This document shows positions 46,352 to 56,506 of a DNA stretch of 64,000 nucleotides, piece after piece. Location of the stretch: the NCBI RefSeq assembly GCF_000276665.1, contig NW_004955483.1, forward strand, positions 9,497,299 to 9,561,298. The letters run 5' to 3'. How positions within the stretch are numbered: position 1 is the stretch's first letter; each line of letters opens with the position of its first letter. The notes beneath the pieces were generated by a model, which did no database searches, was not told the origin of the DNA, and was given only the letters and a program-made list of their open reading frames with translations. The translations under genes and the position numbers were made by a program. This DNA is from Chinchilla lanigera (taxonomy: Eukaryota; Chordata; Mammalia; Rodentia; Chinchillidae).

Positions 46352-46475
46352 GTTTTAAGGGCCTCACTCAGTTGCTAAGTTGTCAGGCTGAGTTCAGATT
46401 TGCAATCCTCCTGTGTCAGCCTCCCAGAGTTCTGGGATGACAGGCATGCGCTGCCATACCCGGTTCCTCTGTATT
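46352..46475 (-). mobile_element. 7SL-derived SINE, minus orientation, inserted in the old L1
   Basis: CCTCACTCAGTTGCTAAGTTGTCAGGC, GCAATCCTCCTGTGTCAGCCTCCCAGAG and TGGGATGACAGGCATGCGC are the complement of a 7SL-type monomer. Confidence 0.75.
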
Positions 46476-47779
46476 TTTGTGTCTTTCATACTGCTGTTCT
46501 TTATGGCACATTTAAGGCCCAGGGAGGTGTGATAGAACCTATGTGGGGTCCATCCTATGCATGATGTCACACTGTCAGAAGGGCCCTGGCCACGTGATGG
46601 GCGATATCCTTCCTGGAGAACCCTGATGTCACCCACCTCGGTCTGAGGAGGATCCTGAAGCCAAGATAAGGAACTTAACCCACTGGAAACACAGAATGTT
46701 TGAGGGTTTGCTGACTCCCATCACTGTAGAAGAATTTTCAAGACCTATCAGTAAGAGGCACTGGGAGAGTTTATAGGCAGAAATTTTAGTACAAATTCAA
46801 GAACGAGTGCAGACTCTGAGAAACGAGGTACAGTATAAACCAGAGCTGGGTGTATTTATGGGGCCTTGAGGGTGTCTTCAAGATGGCTGACCTGGACTGC
46901 TGTTCCTCCTGTCTGTCAGGGTAGTCACCCAGCAGGCCGTGTCAAAATGCTAGCCATATGCATATGTTTGAAGTTGCAATCTCCTGCCCACTCACACTGC
47001 TGCTTGCTGAGGGTAGAGAAGACACAAAGCACGGGTGGAAAGGTCAGGTGCAGAGGCCTGCATCTTTAAGGCCTTTGGGAATTTTTTTGGTTATTTTTAG
47101 TGAGTTTCCTGGAAGGGAAAAAGGCTTGAGAAAAGTTTGTGTCCTGAAGCTGCAGTGTTTCTTAAAAGTACAATTTTAAAATCCCGATTTTCTTGTCTCC
47201 TTTCTCACCTGTTTTTTTTTTTTTTTCTTCTATCCTACATCACCAAGGCACCTAGCGGGAGCTCCCCACAGGAAAGGTCTGGGGCCCATTGTCCAGGGTT
47301 CAAGAAGAGCCCAGCGTGTGCTGGAATTTGTTTGGAGGCATTGCTGTGCCTGGGGGTGGGTTTCCTGAGCAACCTAGAAATGCTTCCCCCGGAGGGAGGC
47401 TGCCTCAGGCCTAGCACTGCCATGATCAGAGGTTTTTAATAGAATACTCTGAGATTTTCACACTCAGATGGGAGTTTTGATTATTTTTATTAATGACTTT
47501 TAAACACTGAGGCAAATGAGTCTCTTGCTTATTCTCCGAATCACTGCTACAGGGATTTCTGGTTTTCACCATGCCGAGAACATCGTTGTCCAAAGGGTTC
47601 TTCCAGACAGAATGCGAGTGGACTTTTCTCTGCAGGTGAAACAGGTTCACACACAGCCCAAGCTAAGAATTCCCTGTTTAATAAAGGTCTCACCAAAAAC
47701 CAAGACGTGTTAACTAAAACCCAGCTTCTGAGAGACTTCATTACTCCCAGCTAAGGATAGAATTTGTGTTTGGGACAGT
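46476..47779. other. Unique intronic DNA
   Basis: No supported feature apart from a T-rich run near 47210-47226. Confidence 0.5.
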
Positions 47780-47952
47780 GTCACACACATACACTTGTGT
47801 GCACACACACGCACACACACAATGTTTTGGTTGCCGTTATTTGTGAAAACGGTGAATCTCGTGAAGGAAGAGGAGACGTATTAAACAACAGACGTTTTAT
47901 TTTCCTGCTGTTTTTGTTGAAATCTAAGTATGTGTGTGTATATATATATACA
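47780..47952. repeat. Two short microsatellites: (CA)n and (GT)(TA)n
   Basis: CA/GT-rich runs lie at about 47782-47821 and a GTGTGTGTATATATATATACAT-type run at 47931-47952, with unique DNA between. Confidence 0.85.
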
Positions 47953-50147
47953 TAAAGCACCAACCTAAGATTGAAATATACAACCAGACAGCATAAATAT
48001 GTGTGGACCCATAGTGTTTAGATAGAGTGGTTATTGACTAGACAGCCAAAGGACTCGTATTGAGCTTTCCAGTAGAAGAGCTACAAACGTTCTATCTTAA
48101 AAGCTAGGCATTAGCAGACTGGGGAGGTGATGTTGAATACATAATTAGCAGCCCGGAAGTGAGGTGGTGTTGGGCCTCTGTCTGGGTTCCTCCATCCAGA
48201 ATGGAAATTTGAGGTGAGTGTGTTGGTGCTGCAGCCGGAGGGGCGGACAGAGTTTCCCTTAAGAGCACTGCGGAGCAACTGCGCATGCTCATAGCAGCTG
48301 GCCGAGGAAGGTAGGAGGGTGGAAGAGGATGCGAGGTGATCTGATCATAAATGTGAGCGGCGCCAGCTACAGGGCCTCTGCAGGTGGATGCACAGGGTTT
48401 CAAGCTGATAAAGGATTGAAGCCTTTCATGCTCACTTTTCATGCTACAGACTACCTACAGTGTTTGGAAAAGGATGTATCCATGGGATGAGAAGGTGGGC
48501 TGGGGCCAGCTGCCAGGGGTTGTGTAACATGCTTTGGTTATATATGGCCCCGTGCCTGTGCATTTATTTTCATGGAGTTTAACCAGAGATCATCTTGGAC
48601 TGACAGGATCATAAAACGAATCAATGGTTACTAGCTGAGGGAGCAAAAGCACGAGAAAGTAACAAATATGATTCCATGTAGTCATGAAGAGCTCAGGATC
48701 TGCCGGAGGACACTGAGTGCGGCCGCTAAGGCTCGGCACAGATCAGGGAGCCAGACCTGGGGCAGACCTTGAGCGCCTGGGGTTGGCTGATCAAAAACTA
48801 AAACCAGGCAGAGCTCACCATAGTCTCAACATTGCCCTCTGCTGGCCCTTTGTGCTATTGCATTGTTTTTCCTCTGGGAAGGGCCGCAGGATTTATCCTT
48901 TGAGATTCTTTACTGAGCACCTGTTATGCTGAGACAAGTACCCTACACTCTAGACCTAGAGCCATGAGTCTAAGCGAACAGGTGGAACAGACAAACAGTA
49001 AGAGCCCCAAAATCATATATCAAAAGATAAGTGCCACGAGGAGAAAATAAAGCAGCCTAAAGGTAAGCAAATAAGATGTAAGGTGGCTATGTTACATTGC
49101 GTGGCCAGGGATATGCTCTTTGAGGCAACGAGCAAAAAGGCTTTGAAATGGAAGAAATTGTGGGTGCATAGACAAGGAGGTGCAAGAGCTTTGGAGCTGA
49201 ACAGCCAGCAAGGAGACAGGCATTACAGTGCAGTGAGGAAGGGCTGGCGTGCAGACCAGGAAAGGCTTGCTCATGGCACTTCTTCTCCAAGTGAGATGCT
49301 GGCTTGGCCAGGACGCAAGTGGTGATGGTAGAGAGAAATGGCCTAGGCATGTTTAGAAGGGGAAAGGATAGAATTTGCTTATGATGTGGGTGTGTGTGGT
49401 ATGACAGAGCAGAATACACTGTGATTCCCAAGGCCCTGAGCTAATTGGAAGAACGGGTACCATTTATGGGAATTGGGAGAACAGGGGGAGGTGGCATCAG
49501 GAAGCCAGTCCATCACATCACGTCTGAGCTGCTGATTAGACCTCCAAGAGGACACCATTGTGGTAGCTGATAGTCAGTACCCAGGAAAACCCTGGTGAAG
49601 AGCTTGTTTTGCATATACATCTGATCATGCAAAGCGGAAGGAGAGGCCAGTGAGTTGGGAAATAAAGTTTCCAGTACAATGAACATCAGTTAGCTCTGGC
49701 TGGTGAAAGCAAACAGTGAGTCTGGAGGAGACTCTTCTGAGGTATTTACACTCGAGAACTTGGTTTTTATGAATTGGAAATGCAGCCACATAATCCCCAC
49801 TTGAAAGAGGATTTGCTCCTTCTGCTCCGAGTATGTTGCTAATGGCTCTAAGAGGTTTAAGAGAGGATCTTTGGTGCCCATTCCAGCTTGGTCCTCCAAC
49901 TTGGGAGGCAGAGGGCATCCCCATCTCATTCTATAACTGCTAAGACATGGCACATGCATATATGCAAATACAGGTGAGCACCTCTAATTGGGAACTTTCT
50001 GAGCACCGTCATGATATTCAAATCTTGGGATTTGGAGCTTTTCAGGTCTCAGATTTTCAGAGTAAGAATGCGCAACCTATAACATTTACGCACATATTCC
50101 AAAAATCCCCAGAACTCCTATGTCTGAAACATATCCACTCCCAAGCT
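47953..50147. other. Mostly unique intronic DNA
   Basis: I see no exon or RNA gene. TTTACTGAGCACCTGTTATGCTGAG at about 48909-48933 is a possible MIR scrap. Confidence 0.45.
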
Positions 50148-50506
50148 CTCTTAGTTACTCTTCTCTCCTTGCTGAGACAAAATACCCAACGTCCAAAGTA
50201 GGAAAGGTTTATTTAGCTCACAGTTTGCAGAGGTTTCAGTCCATAATTGGCTGGCTTCAATTAAGGTGGTATGGCAGAGGAGAAACAGTTCAATCCATAA
50301 TCAGCTGGCTCCAAGGCAGGGTGGCACGGCAGAGCGGGCACACAGAGGAGAACCAGTTCATGGCATGCAGGAGACAGCAAAAGCAGGCAAGGAAGGGAGA
50401 AGACAAGCTTCTTTCTGTCCTTTATATTGTATCCAGTGGACTGATTTAGTAATCACCCACCCTTAATCCTAGCACCGTTAATCTTAGCAGTGCACCATAA
50501 ATCATT

Positions 50507-50557
<51 letters not shown>

Positions 50558-50619
50558 AAAAAGCCCCACCGATGACCTCATGAGGTTTTGGGGGGGACAT
50601 ATAAACAGAAGCCATAACA
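50148..50619 (-). mobile_element. Solo MaLR LTR with internal duplication and (CA)n expansion
   Basis: It has the same block order as the LTRs at 27-33 kb: GCTGAGACAAAATACCCAAC, GGAAAGGTTTATTTAGCTCACAG, GTCCATAATTGGCTGGC, ending GAAGCCATAACA. The GTCCATAAT...GGCTGG...CAGTTC part is present twice (about 50237-50290 and 50293-50360). A (CA)n at 50510-50553 sits inside it. Confidence 0.8.
50510..50553. repeat. (CA)n microsatellite within the LTR
   Basis: About 22 perfect AC units. Confidence 0.97.
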
Positions 50620-50929
50620 CAAGCATTTCAGGTAGAGGAGAGTCAACATGCAGGTGTATATATACAGTATAAATGGAGCTTTGAAACCATACATCAGCCT
50701 TGTCACACACTTGGCTGGAATTGTGGGTCTAAGGCGCACTCTGTATCACAGTTTTGTGTATCTTGGAACAAGGCTGTGAGCACACACCATTGGATCCCAC
50801 TTACTTCAAATCCGAAACACCACTGTCAGGGGTGATGGGAATGTTGAGTCCTCTCCTGGGGTATTATAATGTCTTTGTTCACAGGAAGTAGACCTGGAGA
50901 CATAGAAAAAGGAAAATTAGTTTGGGGGC

Positions 50930-51120
50930 CAAAAACTAAGATTGAGTCCCAATTTCATTAGCTAATAGCTATGACATTAGGTAGTTATTTAATCCCTCAA
51001 AGACAATTTGTAAAATTTCTAAAATTGGAAGAGCAGTGCTTGTCTCACTGTTGTTTTGAGAGCATTAAATAAAATACTTTTTGTAAAGTCTCTGAGTGTT
51101 TAATAGCTAGTAGGGACTTA
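50930..51120 (-). mobile_element. MIR SINE, minus orientation
   Basis: TATGACATTAGGTAGTTATTTAATCCCTCAAAGAC, TTGTAAAATTTCTAAAATTGG, CACTGTTGTTTTGAGAGCATTAAATAAAA and TCTGAGTGTTTAATAGCTAGTAGG follow the MIR complement in order. Confidence 0.7.
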
Positions 51121-51282
51121 AAAATTAGCTGTCTTTACATGATTAAAATACCCCCAGAACAGCGTCATTGTCATTCAAATAAAAATGCACACCTGTGTGT
51201 GTCCAGGCTCACACACCAACACAGCAGTAGAGCTAGGTTTTCATGGAAATTCCCTGTTGGTAGCCCTTTCTAAAAACACATT

Positions 51283-51361
51283 TGTTTTGTACTGGGAATC
51301 AAACTCATGACCTCACGCTTGCCAGGCAGGCACTGTGCCACTGAGCTCAATCCCTGGCCCA
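51283..51361 (-). mobile_element. ID-like SINE, minus orientation
   Basis: TTGTACTGGGAATCAAACTCATGACC and GCCAGGCAGGCACTGTGCCACTGAGCTCAATCCC are the complement of an ID body. Confidence 0.85.
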
Positions 51362-51400
51362 AAACATGTATGTTTTTATGTCATTCCAGAAGTATATATA

Positions 51401-51478
51401 GGGGAAATATAGCTCAGTGGCAGAGCACTTGCTTAGCATGCACAAGGCCCTGGATTAGATCCTTGGCAATGGGGGGAA
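51401..51478 (+). mobile_element. ID-like SINE, plus orientation
   Basis: GGGGAAATATAGCTCAGTGGC, CTTGCTTAGCATGCACAAGGCCCTGGATTAGATCC. It lies 40 bp from an ID in the opposite orientation, so the two form a potential inverted pair. Confidence 0.8.
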
Positions 51479-51559
51479 AGTATCTGCACCTTAGATCTAA
51501 ATTAGGGTTATCAAAGAAGATGATACATAATAATTCTTGTGCATTACAGAGAAATCACT

Positions 51560-52640
51560 ACTTTGGGGTTTTTTGGTTTAATTGTTGTTTGTATATGCGT
51601 GTATATAAAATTCAGTGGAAGGTTTTAATATATTGTCTACAACTAATATTCATTTTGGTGTACCCATCTATCTGTCATTTTTGTTGCTTCTCATTCTTAC
51701 CTGAATCTTCAAAATTAGATTCAGGGTTTTCGCTTATCTAAAGAATATACTTTAGTATTTTTTGTAGTATATGTGTATTTGTTGGTGGACTCTCTTGATT
51801 ACTGTTTGTCTGAAAATGTCTTTATTTTGTGTTCATTTGTAAAGCATCTTTTCATTTCATTGTAGAATTTTTTATTAGAAATACGTTGTCATTGTACTTT
51901 AAAGATACTCCATTGTCTTCTGCCTTCTGTTATTTTTGTTGAGACATAAACTCTGAGTTTAATCATAGGGTTACTTGGAGGTAATGGACATTTTATTCTT
52001 GAGGCTTTTAAGATTTTCTTATTCTCCTTGGTTTAACTGTGGCGTACCTAGCCGGTCAGTTCTTATTTTGTATGATTAGGGTTAAGCTTTCTAGAATCCA
52101 TGGCCTATTACCTCTCATTCACTGGGAGTAACTTTTAGTCTTCGTTTCATTTATCACTTCCACCTCATTGTCCCTTTATCCTCCCAGGAGTCAAATTATT
52201 ACTAGGCTTTCTCAAATGTCTCATTGTCTACTCTGTATTAGCCATGCTTTTGACTCTGTGCTTCATTCTGTGTAGTTTCTTCTAAAGCTCTTAATAGAGA
52301 ATCCAGTTCACTAATTCTCTCTTCATCCATGTTTATTTGGTTGAAAGATCGATTGCATTTTTTTATGTTAGTAGGTATACTATGTGTATTTTTACATTCT
52401 AGAATGTATATAGATCTCTTAAAAATAGACCTAATTCTGTACCCAAACCCTCAAGTTTCTCTTTAATCTCCTTAAATAATGTAAGCAGAGCCATTTAAAA
52501 GTTTATATTTGGAGACTCTATGTATCAGAGGCCCCTGTGGGCCTTTAAAAACTTATCTCTTGCCTTTGCTAGTATTTATTCACGTTGTTTGGTTTCCTCA
52601 TGCCTCCCCACTTTTTAATTGAATGGTAGTCTTTTATTTG
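51560..52640 (-). mobile_element. Probable ancient LINE-derived sequence
   Basis: AT-rich sequence with phrases found in the complement of old mammalian L1 3' regions: GTCTGAAAATGTCTTTATTTTG, ACTTTAAAGATACTCCATTGTCTTCTGCC, GCTTTTAAGATTTTCTTATTCTCC, TCCAGTTCACTAATTCTCTC. Strongly diverged; family and limits uncertain. Confidence 0.5.
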
Positions 52641-52732
52641 CAAAATTGTTTGTGGAAATAATTGAAGACCTTTATCCATTTTTAGGAACTGAAGTGATTC
52701 AGATCTTAGCTTCTGACCTTAACTGGCCTGGC

Positions 52733-52836
52733 CTTTAAGATACAGTACTTTAAGATATAGTACTTTTTTTTTTTTTTTTTTTAAGATATAGTACTTTTAG
52801 ATATAGTACTTACAGTACTTTAAGATTTAGTACTTT
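52733..52836. repeat. Degenerate 15-bp tandem array split by a T run
   Basis: Units of the type TTTAAGATATAGTAC occur about five times, with variants CAGTAC and TTTAGTAC. A poly(T) of about 20 nt follows the second unit. Confidence 0.88.
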
Positions 52837-53369
52837 ATATGGCCACAACCCCAAAATAGTGGGGTTCATTAGACAGCCCTCCCCTTTAGTATACCCTGAA
52901 CCAGTATGTTTTTGAGATTATCAAAAGCCCACTTCATTTCACAACGGTTCTACATCAGAATGTTAAAAATAGAATCCAAGCACAAGGTTCTGGGCCATTT
53001 CCCTTGCCTGCTCTGACTCAACTTCTTTACTCCTCTTTTTTTTTTCCAGTGTGGAGTGTTTTGTATTTTGTTTCTAGATGTCCTCAGAAGAAGGGTTGAT
53101 TCAAGTTACCTAGTGTCCTACATCCAGAAAGACTGTTGAGAATAGAATTTTTAAATCATTTTCTTTTTCCTTTCTAAAATAGGAAAAAATTAAATGTCCA
53201 GAAGCATTAACATGTCAAAAAATCTTAAGTGCATTTCACCCTCATGTAATGGCAACAGGAAGCCTATGGCCAGACTGCAGACCCTGACACACACCCTCTT
53301 TTTGCCTTTTTTCATACATCCCTCCTTCCACAAGTCTCTTATTTATGTTTTATCCCTGAGCTTTTTAGT

Positions 53370-53533
53370 GTTTTGTTTTGTTCTGTTTTGTTTTGTTCTG
53401 TTTTGTTTTGTTGACAGGGTCTAGCTGTGTAGCCCAGGCTGGCCTTGAACTCGTGGCGATCCTCCTGCCTCAGCATCCTGCTTCAGGGTCCTAGGTGCTG
53501 AGATTAGAGGCATGTGCCACCATACTCAGCTGG
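53370..53533 (-). mobile_element. B1-like SINE, minus orientation, with (TTTTG)n tail
   Basis: A (TTTTG)n/TTCTG repeat (53370-53413) is the complement of a patterned A tail. It is followed by GACAGGGTCTAGCTGTGTAGCCCAGGCTGGCCTTGAACTCGTGG and the rest of a B1/7SL body with a small internal TCCTGCTTCAGGG insertion. Confidence 0.88.
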
Positions 53534-54490
53534 AGTCTCTTCTTTCAAACCACACCTCTACCTACATTTTTTCTTAAAACTCAGCCCTGAGTTTTAAGAT
53601 GCATTTCCCCATCCAAGAAGGCTTCCTTCCTTGCCACTTCTAGCTCCATCACCCGCCCACCCCACTGACTGGCAGTTCTTGTTCCAAGTTTGTTCTTCCA
53701 CCTGATTGTAAACACCTTTGGGACTAGGACTGTCTTCACTCAGTTTCCGTTGCCGGGCGCCTGACGCACAGTGCCATGGAGAAAACCCAGCTGTTGAGAG
53801 AATAGTGGGCTTCACCTGCTCTCATTTTTTTTCTCAAAGGGACCAGCGTGAGTGTCTAGGGCTCGACCTTGTGCATAGACCATGCGCTTGGGCTGTCTGT
53901 AGCCCCGGAGCGTGCCCTCAAACCTCTGCAAACCCTGCCTACCCTCGTGGGTCCTAGGAAAGCCTCTCCTGGTCACCCAGCTCTTATTGATGATACTCCC
54001 CTGAAATCCCTGGAGCACAGTGCATATTCCCCGGGCACTAGCTGTAGGCTGAGTCCTTTCTATGGGCTGGGGGCAGTGATGAACATGTAAGTGCCTTCCT
54101 GGTGGAGCTCACTCTCGGTCTCCCTCTGATGTAGCCCTGTTATAATACACGATTACACAGGACAATGTCTAGTGAGTGAGTAACATACAGCAACATTGCC
54201 TGGCTTCTGGGCCACCTGCTAAATGGATGTTTTGTCATTGCTGGGGGTCATTTCCTTGTATTAACGAGACATGCTGTAGAGCTACTAGTGCTCAGTAAAA
54301 TGTTTTGAATGCTGACTGGTAAGCACAAGAGAAAGTCATGAGCCTCCTCTTGACTTGCTGGGGGACTGGGAGGTTTGTGAACTTATTTTTTCCCTTTGTC
54401 CTGTGTGTGTGGATATATGTTACATGCAGTAAGAAGAAAGCATTTTCACTCATTTCCTTCCTTTTCCTCTCTCTGTCTCACTGTTCCTAC
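53534..54490. other. Unique intronic DNA before the last exon
   Basis: No repeat or exon was recognised. The last 40 nt are pyrimidine-rich (TTTCCTTCCTTTTCCTCTCTC) and serve the acceptor at 54491-54492. Confidence 0.55.
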
Positions 54491-54492
54491 AG

Positions 54493-55023
54493 GTCAGCGT
54501 TGAAGTTCTGGTAGAGTATCCTTTTTTTGTGTTTGGACAGGGCTGGTCATCCTGCTGTCCGGAGAGAACCAGCCAGCTCTTTGATTTGCCGTGTTCCAAA
54601 CTCTCGGTGGGGGACGTCTGCATCTCGCTGACCCTCAAGAACCCGAAGAACGGCTCCGTTAAAAAGGGCCAGCCCGTGGATCCCGCCAGCGTCCTGCTGA
54701 AGCACTCGAAGCCCGACAGCCTGGTGAGCAGCAGGCACAGGTACGCGGAGCAGGAGAACGGAATCAGTCAGGGAAGCGCCCAGCTGCTCTCCGAGAACGG
54801 CGAACTGAAGTTTCCAGAAAAAATAGGATTGCCTGCAGCACCCTTCCTCACCAAAATAGAACCCAGCAAGCCTGCGGCGACGAGGAAGAGGAGGTGGTCG
54901 GCCCCGGAGACCCGCAAACTGGAGAAGTCGGAAGACGAGCCACCTTTGACTCTTCCCAAGCCTTCTCTCATTCCTCAGGAGGTGAAGATCTGCATTGAAG
55001 GCCGCTCTAACGTGGGCAAGTAG
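54493..55023 (+). CDS. ATXN1: Ataxin-1, last coding exon (residues 614-789 and stop)
   Basis: It continues the AXH domain from VSVEVLVEYPFFVFGQGWSS through SLTLKNPKNGSVKK (to about residue 671). The C-terminal tail has KPAATRKRRWSAPETRK. R744-R747 are the nuclear localisation signal. W748 and the surrounding basic residues are the U2AF-homology ligand motif for RBM17/U2AF65. S749 is the equivalent of human S776, whose phosphorylation controls 14-3-3 binding and protein stability. The protein ends CIEGRSNVGK at TAG 55021-55023. Total predicted length is 789, close to mouse (791 from memory) and shorter than the human reference (815), mostly because of the missing polyQ. No disruption. Confidence 0.98.
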   Translation, partial: VSVEVLVEYPFFVFGQGWSSCCPERTSQLFDLPCSKLSVGDVCISLTLKNPKNGSVKKGQPVDPASVLLKHSKPDSLVSSRHRYAEQENGISQGSAQLLSENGELKFPEKIGLPAAPFLTKIEPSKPAATRKRRWSAPETRKLEKSEDEPPLTLPKPSLIPQEVKICIEGRSNVGK

Positions 55024-55072
55024 AGGCCGAGCAGGCACGGAGATGTCCCTTACCATTTGTATCCAGATTACT

Positions 55073-55080
55073 GTACTGTA
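55073..55080 (+). promoter_or_regulatory. miR-101 seed site (8-mer)
   Basis: GTACTGTA is a full 8-mer match for the miR-101 seed, 50 nt after the stop codon. miR-101 is one of three miRNAs reported to repress ATXN1 together. Confidence 0.65.
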
Positions 55081-56152
55081 GGCTGAATAATACAGTATTT
55101 ACATGTTATCCTCTTATTTTAGGTTTCTGTTCTAACCTTGTCATTAGAGTTACAGCAGGTGTGTCGCAGGAGACTGGTGCATATGCTTTGTCCGAGAGGT
55201 CCCTCTGGGAGCTGGCGGGTGGAGGGTGGGTCAGAGCAGCGGCGATCCGGGCTCCGGGCATCCTGGGTGGCATGAATGTGGCTTACCAGCGCCTGCCTTC
55301 TCTAGCAGCACCGAGGCATCCGATGGGCACCGAGTCCCTCTAGTTTCTGGGGAAAGTTCAGTGGAAAGGGACTTGCAGGGCGCAGGGTGCCGCAGTGGCC
55401 AGCCAGGGTATCTCTTTCTCTGCCTCTCTCTGCCTCAGTCTCTTGCTTTCAGCGTGGGATTGAGGGTACAGGCAGTGCCCTCTTGGGGTTCCCCCGTGCA
55501 AAATCAACATCAGGAACCCAGCTTTGGGGCACCGTAGGGAGGCGTCAGATGGCAAATGGAAAGCTAACTGTTTCAAAGAACATTTTTCTCTCCAACATAT
55601 TTTACAATAAAAGCAACTTTTAATCCTATAGATATATATTTCCCCCATGGGGCCTGACTGCACTGATATATATATAAATTTTTTTAAAACAAAAAACAGG
55701 AAGAGCAACTGCCACATGTGGGATTTCATTTCTGCTTTACTAGTGCAGTGATATATATCGCCGGGGTGTCGCGGTGGGCAGGGAGGGAGGCCCCAGCTCC
55801 GCTCACATCACCCACAGCGGGTGGGGAAGGAGGGGACGCCCCCGCTGTTTTCTGTGCAGTGTTAGGAAAATCAATCAGGTTATTGCATTGACTTCGCTCC
55901 CAAGAGGTAAATGCAAACTGCCCTTCAGTGAGAGCTGCGAAGCTCTCTGAGTTGAGTTTGCAAAATCTTTTTGTCTTTTAACTCTAGTACTGTTTATAGT
56001 TCATGACTATGGACAACTCGGGTGCCACCTTTTTCAGATTCCAGTGTGACGTGAGGAATTAGATTTCAAAGATGAGCATATATTACTATCTCTAAGCACT
56101 TACAATGCTGTTCACACTTTATTACAAAGCATCTGGGTCTGTCATTCAACGA

Positions 56153-56160
56153 GTACTGTA
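56153..56160 (+). promoter_or_regulatory. miR-101 seed site (8-mer)
   Basis: A second GTACTGTA. A weaker 7-mer GTACTGT is at 60408-60414. Confidence 0.65.
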
Positions 56161-56498
56161 TCTCACTTTAAACTCTTGGGGAAGGAAAAATGAAAAATAA
56201 GTTGCTTTTGTTTTTTTCAACACTGTAACTACATTTCAGCTTTGCCGAGTTGCTCACGAGCAAGATTTTGAAAGTTTCAATGTGGTTTAAAGGGATGAAT
56301 GTGAATTATGAAACTAGTATGTGACAATAAATGACCACCAAGTACTACCTGACAGGAGGCACTTGTCACTTTGATTTTGGAGAAAGAGTTAAAAGGCATA
56401 TGCAGGGTTGGCTGAGAAACCGAGAGGAAAAAGATGGAGGAAAGAATACTCATTTTTGTCCAGTGTTTTTAAGATGAACTTTTAAAAGAACCTTGCGA

Positions 56499-56506
56499 TT
56501 TGCACA
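56499..56506 (+). promoter_or_regulatory. miR-19 seed site (8-mer)
   Basis: TTTGCACA matches the miR-19a/b seed. Confidence 0.6.

Larger units (their letters stand above)
40967..54492 (+). other. ATXN1: ATXN1 last intron (13,526 bp, phase 0)
   Basis: The donor is CAG|GTAACA at 40966/40967 and the acceptor TTCCTACAG at 54484-54492. Joining the two exons gives GEHRAQ-VSVEVLVEYP, the expected uninterrupted AXH sequence. The intron holds L1, MIR, B1, ID and LTR insertions, a (CA)n and a degenerate 15-bp tandem array. If it is retained, the ataxin-1 frame runs 31 more codons to a TAA at 41060-41062. Confidence 0.97.

Noticed and set aside
50510..50553. CRISPR-like or satellite array
   Set aside because: It is a simple (CA)n microsatellite inside an LTR; no repeat-spacer structure exists in this vertebrate window.
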